From positions 62,001-126,000 of the forward strand of contig BLJB01000174.1 of assembly GCA_013423325.1 (NCBI GenBank): a stretch of DNA of 64,000 bases, read 5' to 3'. The notes beneath the pieces are model-generated. The model was not told the DNA's origin. It made no database searches and saw only the letters and a program-made list of their open reading frames with translations. Of the stretch, positions 9,924-20,423 are shown piece after piece. This DNA is from Usnea hakonensis (lineage: Eukaryota > Ascomycota > Lecanoromycetes > Lecanorales > Parmeliaceae). Each line of letters begins with the position of its first letter. Positions within the stretch are counted from its first letter, which is position 1. The position numbers were made by a program, and so were the translations under genes.

Positions 9924-10853
9924 CTAGCGTGTTGCATTCAATAGCATTCCCTCACTCGCCATCGTCTGAAAGTCCCCGCAAGCCCAATCGCTCATAGTGA
10001 CCTCTAACGCTTGCTGCAATAATTGTCCAAGCAGTTCCTGCGCATTTGAAAGTGTGGGCTTTGCAGAGGCCATGTTCTTGCTGAGAAGCGGCTTATTGGT
10101 CAAGATCGACACCAGAGCTTGGCCGAGGGACTTGTCAGTAGCGTAGTCTTTGATGAGGGCCACGAGGAGGTCGTTTGCGGAGAGTGCGCTTGTTTTCGCG
10201 TCGGACAGTTGCGCAGCTATGGCGGGTAAGGCGGTAGATGCGGTGAGCGAGGTATACCAGTTTGTAAGGTAGTTGAATAGTGCTGTGGGGGGGCATCGTC
10301 AGCTGGGCACTCAGTCTGATTGAATAGAATTTCTGGTTTGAATTACACCAGATCTATCTCACTGTCAGCGACTGATACATGACTTGCTTCATGGGTCAGG
10401 ATTGGATCGACTTGCACTAAAAGCCCCATAGAATATCTCTACTGGCCCTGCTACCACGTTTCCAGGCACCGGCATCGTACAGTCTTTCGGCTTCGTCAGA
10501 TCCATACAAAGGTAGCTAGCAGTCCGGTTCCCTTCGTACGTCAGTCGCATAAAGCACGTTGCCCACGGTTCATCGAGTCGGCATTGACACAGCGTCAGTG
10601 CCTCCTGGGTAGCGGTGCAGATTGTGGTGCTGGCGTTCCAAGTCGTCATCCAGTTAGCCATGTCCAAGGTGCTCCAGCACGATGCGTTGGGGAAGGATAG
10701 GGTGGTAGTGGTATTCTCGCCGTCGCTGACTGAAGAGGTGAGGTTTTGGCAGGCAGCAACGGCTTGCTTCTGAGCTCTAACTCTTTCCGTTGTGGCGTTG
10801 GTAGTGACGCATGTTGTAAAGTATAAGAGAAAGACGACTTGTAGGGTACGCAT
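9924..10853 (-). CDS. secreted, N-glycosylated cysteine-containing protein of unknown function
   Basis: Exons 10853..10418 and 10282..9924 total 795 nt (264 residues). The 135-bp intron joins in phase 1 (GAF-T-LFNYLTNWY). The start at 10853 opens a signal peptide (MRTLQVVFLLYFTTCVTTNA); the longer ORF upstream to 11165 has no such logic. The mature chain has about nine cysteines (CQN, SCW, ICT, LCQC, TCF, LCM, DCT, WAC) and seven N-x-S/T sequons (NAT, NLT, NTT, NAS twice, NRT, NAT), unusually dense for its length. The C-terminal half is predicted helical and cysteine-poor (ALIKDYATDKSLGQALVSIL, LGQLLQQALEVT). There is no GPI-like tail. An extracellular or cell-wall protein is inferred. Confidence 0.78.
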
Positions 10854-11524
10854 TCTTGTGCTTGAAGTGATCAAATAACGTTGTATTGGGAATCGTAGAG
10901 ACTTGTCGACCATGTCGCTTCCTCTCACGGGATGGGCTGGGGGGTTGAGCGATAATTCCTCCATGTTGTCCCGCGCATAAAGTTCTTGATGCGCAGGGAC
11001 CTGGAAGAACGCGCAATATCTTGAGGGGAAAACACTGAGAAAAGAACATTCTGTAAAGGAATCCCAAAGCTTTCCCTTGAGAAGTATATTGAAGATGATA
11101 AAATATGCTCGGTGGTTTATTTTTCCATAGTGAAAGGTAGCACGCACGGCTTCCATACTGCACACAGAACAACTTTCACAGTTACAGGATAATCCAACAG
11201 TTTTGCTCTAGAAATGACGCCGGAAGCAAGAGTTTTAAACACACAGCAAGTCAGATCGCTTGCCAAACTTTGGGTAGAAACAAGCGCACGAGAGCAACAT
11301 CATCAGTAGTGAGGGTTGCTGGAATACCATTCATTCTGAAATTGGTGTGCCCTTATACGCAAGTTATGAGATTCTTGCTGTGCATTAGAAGCTGCATCAA
11401 AGGTGCCACATTGCCGGACCAAAGACTTTACAAGATTTGAAGTACTCAGGACTCAAGCCTGCCGCTACGGCTTTAAGATGTGTGCGCTTGAATGGGCACG
11501 CGGGCGCCACGTCCCAAAGGCCTA
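10854..11524. other. intergenic, no supported gene
   Basis: 671 bp. It holds the promoter and leader of the secreted glycoprotein and the 3' flank of the GFA-type gene. The in-frame extension of the glycoprotein ORF to 11165 has no domain or targeting signal. Confidence 0.5.
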
Positions 11525-12421
11525 TCATGAGCTTTTATCAGTGCCGTTCGCGGCATCCTCCTCGCGCTTTCTCTTCTTATCGTGTTCGGGTGTATCAGCG
11601 ATCAGGTCGCTGTCGTTATTGATCCCCGACCATTTTGGCTTGCCATCATTGATGTCGAGGATTCGACGAGGGTAAAACATGTGGCAGCTAGAAAAGTGAT
11701 CATCAGCAACTGTGCAGGGGCTGTGCTAGGGAGTTGACAGCGCTCACCTTATCTCAAAGTTTTTCCTATCTTCGGGAGACTTGAAATCAATCAGGGTTGG
11801 AAAGAGCAAGATCATGTTCCTTCCCTCGTCCATGATGGGTGTACGGCAGTAAGCGCAGCTAACTTTGCATGGCAGCTTGTGCACGGTGGTTTTTTCTGAG
11901 CTCTCATACCAGCCCAAGTCGTGATGACCGTGGGTGAAATTGATGTCTTCTTTGTGGAAGATGGCTGCCCATTGGAATGGTGCTCCTAGATTTAGGATCT
12001 TGAATTAGTCTCCTCAGCAACAAAGGGCGGGATTCGATATCGTACCATGAAGCTTTTGACAGGTTGTGCAGTGGCAGTACTTGGAATCCAAGGGCTTTTC
12101 CCGACTCAATTGGTACTTGACTTTGCCACAATGACAGCTGGCTTCATAGCGAGCGTGAAAATTTGGATCATTGTCGTGAACCTTGTACGGCGCTCTGAAC
12201 TTCCACTGGTTGTGCTCCCCTTCAGTACTCCCCTCATCGCCATTGTCACCGTTGGTGCGGTATGTAGATGCTTGTTCAGCCATGTTTCTAGCACTGGAGT
12301 GATATTGAAGTATACTGATATTGGGGAGTATTCGAAACGCCGAATTGACAGAGCGCGATGTAAGATTCAATTGACAGGAGCTTGACAACAAGCGTTGGGC
12401 TGTGAAGTATCTAAATGCCAT
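11525..12421 (-). CDS. GFA-type (Mss4-like fold) zinc-binding protein, probably mitochondrial
   Basis: Exons 12421..12046, 11985..11748 and 11687..11525 total 777 nt (258 residues), all junctions in phase. Residues 1-46 are Arg/Ser/Leu-rich with no acidic residue, like a mitochondrial presequence. The domain follows: SCHCGKVKYQLS, then YCHCTTCQKLHGAPFQW and, later, CAYCRTPIMDEGRNM, the CxC / CxCxxC / CxxC zinc pattern of glutathione-dependent formaldehyde-activating (GFA)-like proteins. The last exon gives CHMFYPRRILDINDGKPKW, then a charged tail (DKKRKREED). Many fungal GFA-domain proteins have no tested substrate, so formaldehyde detoxification cannot be assigned from sequence. An in-frame second ATG (MAEQAS) could give a cytosolic form. 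Confidence 0.88.
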
Positions 12422-13498
12422 GTATCAATAGAGTACGAAGAAGAGAACCATTGGGGCAGAGGAAGATGGGAGGAGAAGAAGAGCTAATATATAATTGTGG
12501 ATGAAAGAGGAAAAAGGCACGCGAGTTCGAAATGGGATGTAATGATGACATTGCTTTTTTAACGCGTCGATCATTTTCAAGTGGATCATATACTTTCGTG
12601 GGATCTAATCCCCTTCTGTCCTGACTTCATACTCTTCTCCGATGGATACACCATCTTAGAGCAGTGTACAATCGTGTAGTATGTGAACCTGTTACTGAAT
12701 CGCAATGTTTGGTGTACCTTAAAAGATACGAGGGTAGGTACATGTCTTATTGTACGTACCTTACTCCGTACCAATCCGAGGGATCGGGGACAAGGGTCCG
12801 CTTCTAGCGTTCCAGCTGGCACTAGCGCATCTCGCTAATCTCATCGAATCTCTTGGCATTAAGGGCCTTAAGGACGGGACCTCCTCATTGCTTCCTTAAG
12901 GTAAGGCAAGATATATGGGCTTTTTCGTTAAGACAGATAGAATAAGAAATAAATCTTCTGGCAACTCTCCTGCTCTCTTGTACAATCCTCCCTCATGATA
13001 CATTTCTTGAGCTAGTGCACAGTCTACAAACCTGGCCCGAAAATACCGCAGATGTCAATCGTCTCTTATATCCAAATACGTAATTACACCACCTTCCAGA
13101 GCGTAAATGGCCAAGCCGTGAAAAAAAAATCTTTAGTAACGGATATCGACAAAGCCATTATATATTCTAGTATGTGTCGGAGGATGAGCTACATTTGATA
13201 CGCGAACCTTGATTGGTTGGAGAAAGGTCTTACCCTTCGGTATAATATCTCTCATCTCTGTATCTCCTCATGTTGTTACGCTAGAAGCACAGAGAGAGAA
13301 CAATTAGAAATCTTGCCTCTCACCTTTCATTCCGAGCATCAATTTTGGATTCGACCTTGCCAACCCTATACTCTCGTACCTCCTTTTCGTTCTCTACATC
13401 CTTTCATTCACTTTCCGCTGCCACTACTTGCAAGATACCGCCTTCTTCACTTGGTCTCTTAGTCCAAACCATTGGTCCCTCCCACCAAGCCTCCAAAT
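12422..13498. other. intergenic, no supported gene
   Basis: About 1.1 kb, rather AT-rich in the middle (12900-13150). 13310-13440 is pyrimidine-rich like a fungal core promoter. Confidence 0.45.
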
Positions 13499-14222
13499 AT
13501 GGCGAAAACGCCCAATGGACATACCAACATCGAGAATTGGATCCTAATGCAGCTGAAAGTCAACGGCATGGAAATTCAATCCCGGTCATCGGATCCTGCC
13601 GCCCTTCCATTTCTATCTGCAAGTTCCCTCAGGCATTTGAAGGCTCGAGTTCATCTCTAGGCTCCTCTCCACCTTGGGACCTGATTTCATCTCCAAACAA
13701 GGGTATGGAGATTGACTTGGCGTCCCAATCCTTGCCCTCACAGCCTGAAAGTGCTCCACGCTCTCATTCAATTCCCACAGCCCCTGAAGAACTTTAGATA
13801 GTCATGATACGTCTCCGTAAGGTAATCCGACGGGTACTCGAGACCCAGCACATGACCTCTACCAGTGACGAAGATGAGCCCATGGACCACAGTCTCTTGC
13901 GGGATGTTCTCCAAAGCTTACAAGCCTATAGCACCCGTATACCTGAAGATGTCGGTGTTGTCATCACTACTGTTCAGGCTTACTTACCTAGAGGGGTGAC
14001 AAGAACCCCTTGGCAAATTAACACCGTCTCGGTCCCTTCCTGATTTCTACAGGATTGCTAATTGAAAACCAGGTTGAACGTATTATTCGACTAGCTGCAT
14101 CAATCCAGGAAGAATCGAAAGGTTGCGAGATTATTGCCGGGGAACTGTGCAAACATCTGAGAAACCCTCGTCCACCCGCCCCCCACACTTTTAGGAAACC
14201 AGTGCAAGTATCGCGCAGCTGA
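13499..14222 (+). CDS. hypothetical gene, structure uncertain or decayed
   Basis: A coding-like frame runs from the 13345-13797 ORF through a TAG at 13795-13797 and on, in the same frame, into MIRLRKVIRRVLETQ. A GTATGG donor at about 13703 with an acceptor ending TTTAGATAG at 13801 would remove the stop in phase. A second intron, GTCTCG at 14029 to AAACCAG, joins VVITTVQAYLPRGVTRTPWQINT to VERIIRLAASIQEESKGCEIIAGELCKHLRN, with a stop at about 14220. The 5' end is unclear: an ATG at 13499 (MAKTPNGHTN) is in another frame. There is no known domain; the helical, charged C-terminal part looks genuinely coding. It could be a small conserved fungal hypothetical or a remnant. Confidence 0.35.
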
Positions 14223-16730
14223 TGGGTTGATCAATGTAAATATTCCATTTGCTCTCCACCAGAATAGGAATCCCGACTTGATTTAATTAGAGCTTGACTT
14301 ATCCAAACTTTGGGAGATTTGGATCCACTTACGCACGCCGCATCACGCCTATGGCCGTACATCCTAACCTCCTTCCCGAACCGTCCACAATCTTTGACCG
14401 TAAATCTTTTCCCTTATAAACCTCGGGCCTGAGTACGTGATTGGATTGAAAACAGCCCCTATTTGCCCAAGATGGACCTCCAAGAGGACATCCCAGCCAG
14501 ATCTCTAGCACGCTGTTTCACTTCTCTACAATCCTAATCCATGGTAGAACCCATCTCCACTCTGAAAGCAAACTCTACCGACCATTTGGCTGTGTATACT
14601 TCATATAGACTAGATGTCTTAATTCAAAACACGGTGACTCCAACGTTGTTGACAGCTCATCTTATCTCGATCTTGGACCTTTGTCCGGCCATGACGGAGC
14701 GCAGATGGGGCCGAAAAGACGGAATGAAACGTCTGATGAGTATGTAGAGTAGGTACGTTGGTGAGTGGTGAGTGTCACACCACGTGTAGAGTAGCTCGGT
14801 GTCTTGCATTGTCAGGATTGCAGTAGCATTTCTACTACGTAGGCACGTCATACCTACTTATCCACTATCCGCTTTGAAACGCACATCCTAGTCAATAAAA
14901 GGTACCTGTAGGATAGATAGTCAAACATCCGTCGGTTCTTTCCAAGTCAATTGTGCTTGTGTACCCATGGTTATGCACCTAGATACCTTAGATCCCCTTG
15001 CCCGGACCGGTTAGTATGATTGATGTAATTCTTCACGTATAAGCGCGTCGGTTGTGATTGGGCGAGCCAACTTTTTTTCTCTGTCCGAATCTTAAAATCT
15101 AGCGCGGCGGACTAGGTGCAGTGGGTAGGGTAGGTAGAGTAGAGTAGAGTAGACTAGTTTTCTTCCTTTGAAAGCAATGATACAGTAGTGGCGAAGGTAT
15201 TTTGCGTTTGCATGTGGTAGTGGTGGGGACCTTGAGAGAGGCAATGGCACAGGGGGTGAAGGGGGAGGGCAGGGGTGGGAAGGGGAAAAGATGTGAAAGG
15301 AGCGGTGTGTGTGGGGTTATTGTGATAGGATGAGAGATGGATAAATGGAATTGCAATTTGAAATTTGGCGGAGGGCATGAATGGATGGGAGGGAGAGGAT
15401 CATGAATGCTTTGTCTTCTGGGGTTATTGGCGGTTGGGGAATTGGAGGATGAAGGAAGGGTGTTTGAGATGATGTGTCATCGAGTAAGATAGGGAGAGAA
15501 GGAGAGAAGGAGAGAGAAAGGAGGGAGAAACGAGAATGGAAAGGGGTGGGTTTGTTCAACATGATTCCTCACTTTTCTCGCCTTTTTTAGTTCACGACGG
15601 AGCGGTGAGAGGAATGTACGTCATGAGGGTGGAGGAAGCTTCGAAAAGTCTAAAGTAGAGTGATTTGAGTTTCATACTCATCGTGGTAAGGAACGTTGTA
15701 ACCGAGACGTCAAAAGGGCCCTAGATGTGATGTGTTCAGGGGAAAAAGAGTACGTGAGAGAGAGAGAGAGAGAGAGAGAGAAGTGGAGAAGGCAGATTTG
15801 CCTAGAGGCGGACTTAAGATTATGGGGTTAAGAGACTGGAGGCGCTCCCTATTGTATGCAGGGACTCTACAAGACATTGACAGGGAGCCCTGGTCCATGG
15901 AAGCCGTGCCGACTGCCATGAATGAGGCCAAATCGATGAGACGCACGTGCTACAAGCGGGAGTACACACAACGATGCACGATTATCATTACTAGCGTCAA
16001 CTCTCACGCGTAATACCACTATGACCTATGACGCTCAAGGCGTCCCAACCTTTGCGACATTCATATTTCAAGACGAGATAGCAAAAACTGTGGAAGAACT
16101 TCCGGGTGGATATTGTGCGTAGTAAGTATACAATCTGTATGGCGGACCAACGGAGCATGGTGCGCGTATTAATCGATTAGAATAATGCCTCTAATAAGTA
16201 TGATGAAGGAAGATCCGAGATCAGAAATGAAACAAAATAAATAATAATAGATGATCGAATATGTATGAAACGAGGCGACAGGTAGGAAAATCGGGTTCAC
16301 CAGGGACCCAGATTGCCAGACAGGGATCTTTTCCAACGACCCGGGATAAACCATGCACTCCCACGAGCCCGACACACAAACTGCCGAAAAATGCCACCAC
16401 CCGCGCTTCTCAATCTTTTTCTTTTTTTGTTCGTCAGTTCCTCTCCTCATATTTGTTGCTAAGACCACCAGGGCCGCGCAGCACGCACATTCCTCCGCAG
16501 CACTCGTTCGTGTGTAAAAGTCTGGCCATCAAAGTCTAGGCTCCCCTTCCTCATGCCTTTTGCGAGCATTTGAAATGACAAGATCGCCCCAAGTCCAGGC
16601 ATTAACGTCACCGGCATCGTCTCTGCTGATTTTGGACGCTTGCAGCCTTTGTGGACCGAGTGACCGAGCAAGCGTTCCCCAGATTTCTCGACATCTTTTT
16701 CATTCGTGCATGGTGTGGCTGATGCGCGTG
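14223..16730. other. long non-coding interval with simple-sequence tracts
   Basis: About 2.5 kb without a supported gene. 15120-15560 is strongly purine-rich on the plus strand; its mirror is a set of Pro/Ser/Leu-rich spurious ORFs on the minus strand. It contains (GTAGA)n at about 15134-15150 and (GA)13 at 15756-15781. Confidence 0.55.
15756..15781. repeat. (GA)n microsatellite
   Basis: About 13 uninterrupted GA dinucleotides, read directly from the sequence. Confidence 0.95.
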
Positions 16731-16892
16731 CTATCGACATATATTGCAGGTGCCCGAAACCACGATGTAGCGCTCGTGAGGAGCTTTGGAGCACTTTTTC
16801 TTTGCATTGCCCTCTGTAGAGGTTCTGGTAAAGTGCATGGCTGGGTCCGTACAGTTCGAGTAGACGTAGTAGTTCCGTGTGTATTCGCACAT
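16731..16892 (-). CDS. 53-residue cysteine-containing protein
   Basis: A minus-strand ORF from the ATG at 16892 to the TAG at 16731 gives 53 residues: MCEYTRNYYVYSNCTDP, a His/Thr/Ser stretch, then KKKCSKAPHERYIVV and a final C-x2-C (TCNICR). Five cysteines with a terminal CxxC suggest a small metal- or disulphide-stabilised protein. The compact pattern (MC-x-YT, C-x-DP, C-x-x-PHERYIVV, CxxC) resembles a recurrent uncharacterised fungal short protein that I recall only loosely. There is no signal peptide, so it is probably cytosolic or nuclear. The longer ORFs on both strands over this locus (16459..16890, 16560..16907) lack any motif and are taken as shadows. Confidence 0.6.
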   Translation of the reverse strand: MCEYTRNYYVYSNCTDPAMHFTRTSTEGNAKKKCSKAPHERYIVVSGTCNICR

Positions 16893-18742
16893 GTTGAAGA
16901 GGGCTAGTGGGCAGGAAAGTGGAGAGATAAATCCGATCGATGATCTAGGATAGTTTTAGTACATAGATGGCCTTTTCATTGCGCCGCAGTACTCACATTA
17001 TGAGATACTTGCGTACGCACACGCCGTAGCCCTCTTGTACTCTGGAGATCCGAATACCCGATTTCTGTTGTGGACCAAGTGGATTGAAGGACCGATGTGT
17101 TTGTCAACGCACCAGCTGCGTAGAAAATTGTATCGAAGTTCCGGTTCACTTCATAGAAATCTGGATAGGAGCCTTGATTGGAGGAATGCCAGCATGTTTT
17201 GGTGTTTCCTGAGACGATGAGTTCCAGACAGAATTGTAGAAGAAGACATCATAGTTATGTATGAAAATCGAACAGATCGTGGCGCCATGAATTTTTTTTC
17301 GCCGTTTATGTCGCAAGGAGAAAAAAAAACAAGCACGCATGTATTTGCGCACCAGCATCATCCGAGAACCACCCAGAACCACCCAAGCAGAGAGAATAAT
17401 CTATCTTTGGCGTGGAGTATAATGGTCAGTAGCTCGCGCAAAGTGGTCAGAAACATGAGTGTTACGGAGCAGTCACGCTCATAGGCGGTCAAAGCGACTA
17501 AGAACCTCCTTGAAGCTTGGGCCCGCAATTCTAATAAGAAAATCGTGGTCAAACTTAAACCTACCAACCTAAAAAACGCCGGACAGCTTGATTGAGATCC
17601 TCAGAGGCATCCTTAAGGTATTGAATTGGAGCGCATCAAGGCTAAAACGCGGTAGAAGGCTGACCGAAGCTGTCAATCAGCTGGAGAAAACTGGGGTGCA
17701 GCCATACTGTACGTTTCGGGACATGGTGAGTTGAGCAAGTGTGGGGGGCTTTCCTGATCCATTACCAACATCTGAAGGCGGCAACCGGATGGTCAACGAA
17801 AGGTGTTTGATAACCGCAACGTTCAAACTTTCAGCAAGCTATCTCGTTGTGTGCTGAAACAGGCTTGCTGCCATGTTTTTGGCCGACGATGCACCAGACC
17901 CTTTCCCAGACTACCCAACCAAGTGACCTCATAGCTTCGTATGAGAGTATTCAGAAGGAGTAGATCTATCCGGGCCTCTGGTCTGCATGCCTGAATGCGT
18001 CAATACAATGAGATGGGCCCGTCAGCGCCGAATGGTGCACAAGGACCGGTGCTTAAGCCTCGCATTCCCAGGTTTGATGGGGGTGCATGCACAGACCGCT
18101 GATAGAAAGTTCCATTTGTGGGCCTCGGTCTGCAGAGAGTCCAATACCGTAATCAGATGTCCCGAATAACCGAGTTTCGAGCTCGTCGGGCCGTGGCCTC
18201 GTGCTCAAAGGGATTTTGGGACAATGTTGTGGGTCGCTTGTCGCATGTGGTGGCAGGCTCCATGCGATTGAGTGGGATTATCGCTGCAAGTAGATAAAAA
18301 GGGATGGGCGAATGCAGTCGAGGAAATTTGAACAGGTGTTTGGGAGCTTGGCATCTGCACCATCATGGTTTGACATTCTGACAGGCATGACGCTAAGACA
18401 CATGGATTAGTAAGCGGGTACGAGACTGGCTGATCTATTCTCGGCCGAATCTCCTGAACAAAAATAACAAGACAATAATAATAATAAACAAACCTTTCTT
18501 TAACGTCACAACGGCGCATCGCATTCCTCTCCTTCATCATACTCTACACATGATACACTACTACTCTCACTTACCGAGTACCTTACTATCCTTTTCTAGC
18601 TTCTACGCTTCGTTACACATTACGTAGTAGTGAGCCGTCATTGCCGTTTGATGCCCTCAACTCCACCTACCCCCACATCTATACCCAACAACGATATCTT
18701 CATACCGCCGCCACCGTCCGCACGAGGCCGGCCAAAGAAGCT
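16893..18742. other. intergenic, no supported gene; CHS7 promoter at its right end
   Basis: About 1.85 kb. It is AT-rich around 17220-17340 and 18450-18500 (AATAATAATAAT). A hypothetical extension of the CHS7 frame to 18641 contains no conserved sequence. Confidence 0.5.
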
Positions 18743-19851
18743 ATGGGCTTCGGAGACTTCGAGTCGATATGTCGCAAGAGCGCATTGCCAGTGTGCTCTG
18801 TTGTGGGTCCTACAAATCCTATTTCCGAGAGTATGACGGGCATCCAAGCAACGTGCTACGCCCGAAGTATTGAATTGGCCAACACCATCATTTTCGAGGC
18901 CGCCACCGATTTCATACATATCTTGGCACTAGGAATGGCGGCTATCATGGTTCTGCATGTGCGCTCGAAATTCACAGCTGTCGGTGAGCATAGGGACCAA
19001 GTCGGGTCTTCTGCATGCGTTCTGACATGTGGTGTTCTAAATATAGGTCGGAAAGAAATCACCACATTCTTTTACATCTACATGGCTTTGACCATGACCT
19101 CACTGATACTCGATGCTGGAGTCATACCTCCGGGATCTGGCACCTTCCCATACTTCGTAGCCGTGCAGAACGGCTTTACTTCCGCTTTGTGTACTTGCCT
19201 ACTGGTGAATGGTTTCGTTGGGTTTCAGCTATATGAAGATGGAACAAAACAGTCTGTGTGGCTACTTCGGGGCTCTTCGACTGTGATGTTCGTCATCTCA
19301 GGTGCTGTTTCCATCTTGACATTCAAAGGGAAAGCTGGCTTGGGTCCAACCAACACCGTCGGTCTCTTCGTGGTGCTGTACCTGATCAATGGCATTTGCT
19401 TATTGATATACCTGGTTATGCAAATACTTCTTGTTACGAATACCCTGCAGGATCGCTGGCCACTAGGAGATATCTCGTTTGGGGTCTTTTTCTTCGTTAT
19501 TGGCCAGGTGATCCTCTACGTTTTCAGTGACACCATCTGCAATGCCGTATCACATTATCTCGACGGATTGTTCTTCGCTACAATTTGCAATCTCCTCGCG
19601 GTCATGATGGTGTACAAGGTAAGCTTACGCGGAGAAAATGGCTCGTGGGGAAAGGCCGCTAATGTATCTGCCAGTACTGGGATTCTATTACCAAGGAAGA
19701 TCTTGAGTTCAGCGTCGGCACTAAACAAGGAAACTGGGAAGTCAAAGAGCTTGTTCCTGAAGATGACCGCAGAGGTACCATTTATCACGACGGTAATTCG
19801 GAGTATGCAAGCAGCACGTACCCTCTCCGCGATTCACACTATGGTGGCTAG
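18743..19851 (+). CDS. CHS7: chitin synthase export chaperone
   Basis: Exons 18743..18983, 19047..19618 and 19675..19851 total 990 nt (329 residues). The start at 18743 gives MGFGDFESICRKSALPVC, the standard Chs7 N-terminus. The first intron is 63 bp and open in frame, so an unspliced reading would insert 21 residues between TAVG and RKEITTFF. The protein is polytopic with about seven membrane segments, including IFEAATDFIHILALGMAAIMV, SALCTCLLVNGFVGFQLYEDG, GLFVVLYLINGICLLIYLVMQ and FGVFFFVIGQVILYVFSDTICN. The cytosolic tail begins YWDSITKEDLEF and ends LRDSHYGG. Chs7 sits in the ER and is needed for exit of a class IV chitin synthase (Chs3), hence for wall chitin. It stands alone, with no chitin synthase nearby. 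Confidence 0.97.
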
Positions 19852-20423
19852 TGCGACGAAGGCTCATGTAATACGGTTCCTTGACATAAGTTTGAGCATG
19901 GCGAGGGAGTTATTTTGGACAATTGGGGCATAGCTGGGTGGCTGGTGATGGTCAAGGGGCAATTAGGAAAAAAGAATGATTGGCAAATCCTGAAACTTGC
20001 AAATGTAATGGGCCTAGTCCTCAGCGTAGATTGCAAGGGCTTTACGTCTATCTAAGCGATAGCAGTAGCTCAAAGACTGTCTGTCCTGTGAGTTCGGACA
20101 ATAAAGTAGCATTCGACAATAGCGGGGGCGCAAAGTGAATAAGTGGTCGGAATGCGGAGGAGTAGCTCGAAACTCCTGTTCATCAGTGTACCGAGCTTCC
20201 CTTCTCTCAATCTCAATCAATTCTTTTAGTCAAGTCTGGCCAGTGTCAATGTTATTATTTCCATTCAAGAATTTTCCAACACGATATGTAGGATTAGGTA
20301 AGGTGTTGAGGATATAGAGTACCTTTATCTAGAGTAAAAGGCGAACCTCGATGATTGATATTTTTTTCCGCAGGTAGCCGCCTCTTGCCTTCTCTACTTC
20401 TCAAGCCACCACAATAATCATAA
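19852..20423. other. intergenic, promoter of the Zn2Cys6 regulator
   Basis: 572 bp between CHS7 and the transcription factor start. No ORF is supported. AT-rich blocks lie at 20200-20300 and a poly-T stretch at about 20360. Confidence 0.5.

Noticed and set aside
15099..15562. Pro/Ser/Leu-rich minus-strand ORFs
   Set aside because: Products of the purine-rich plus strand; no motif, no splice partner, and three overlapping frames look equally 'coding'.
16459..16907. Long overlapping ORFs on both strands over the 53-residue Cys protein
   Set aside because: No motifs; the third frame carries the structured short protein.
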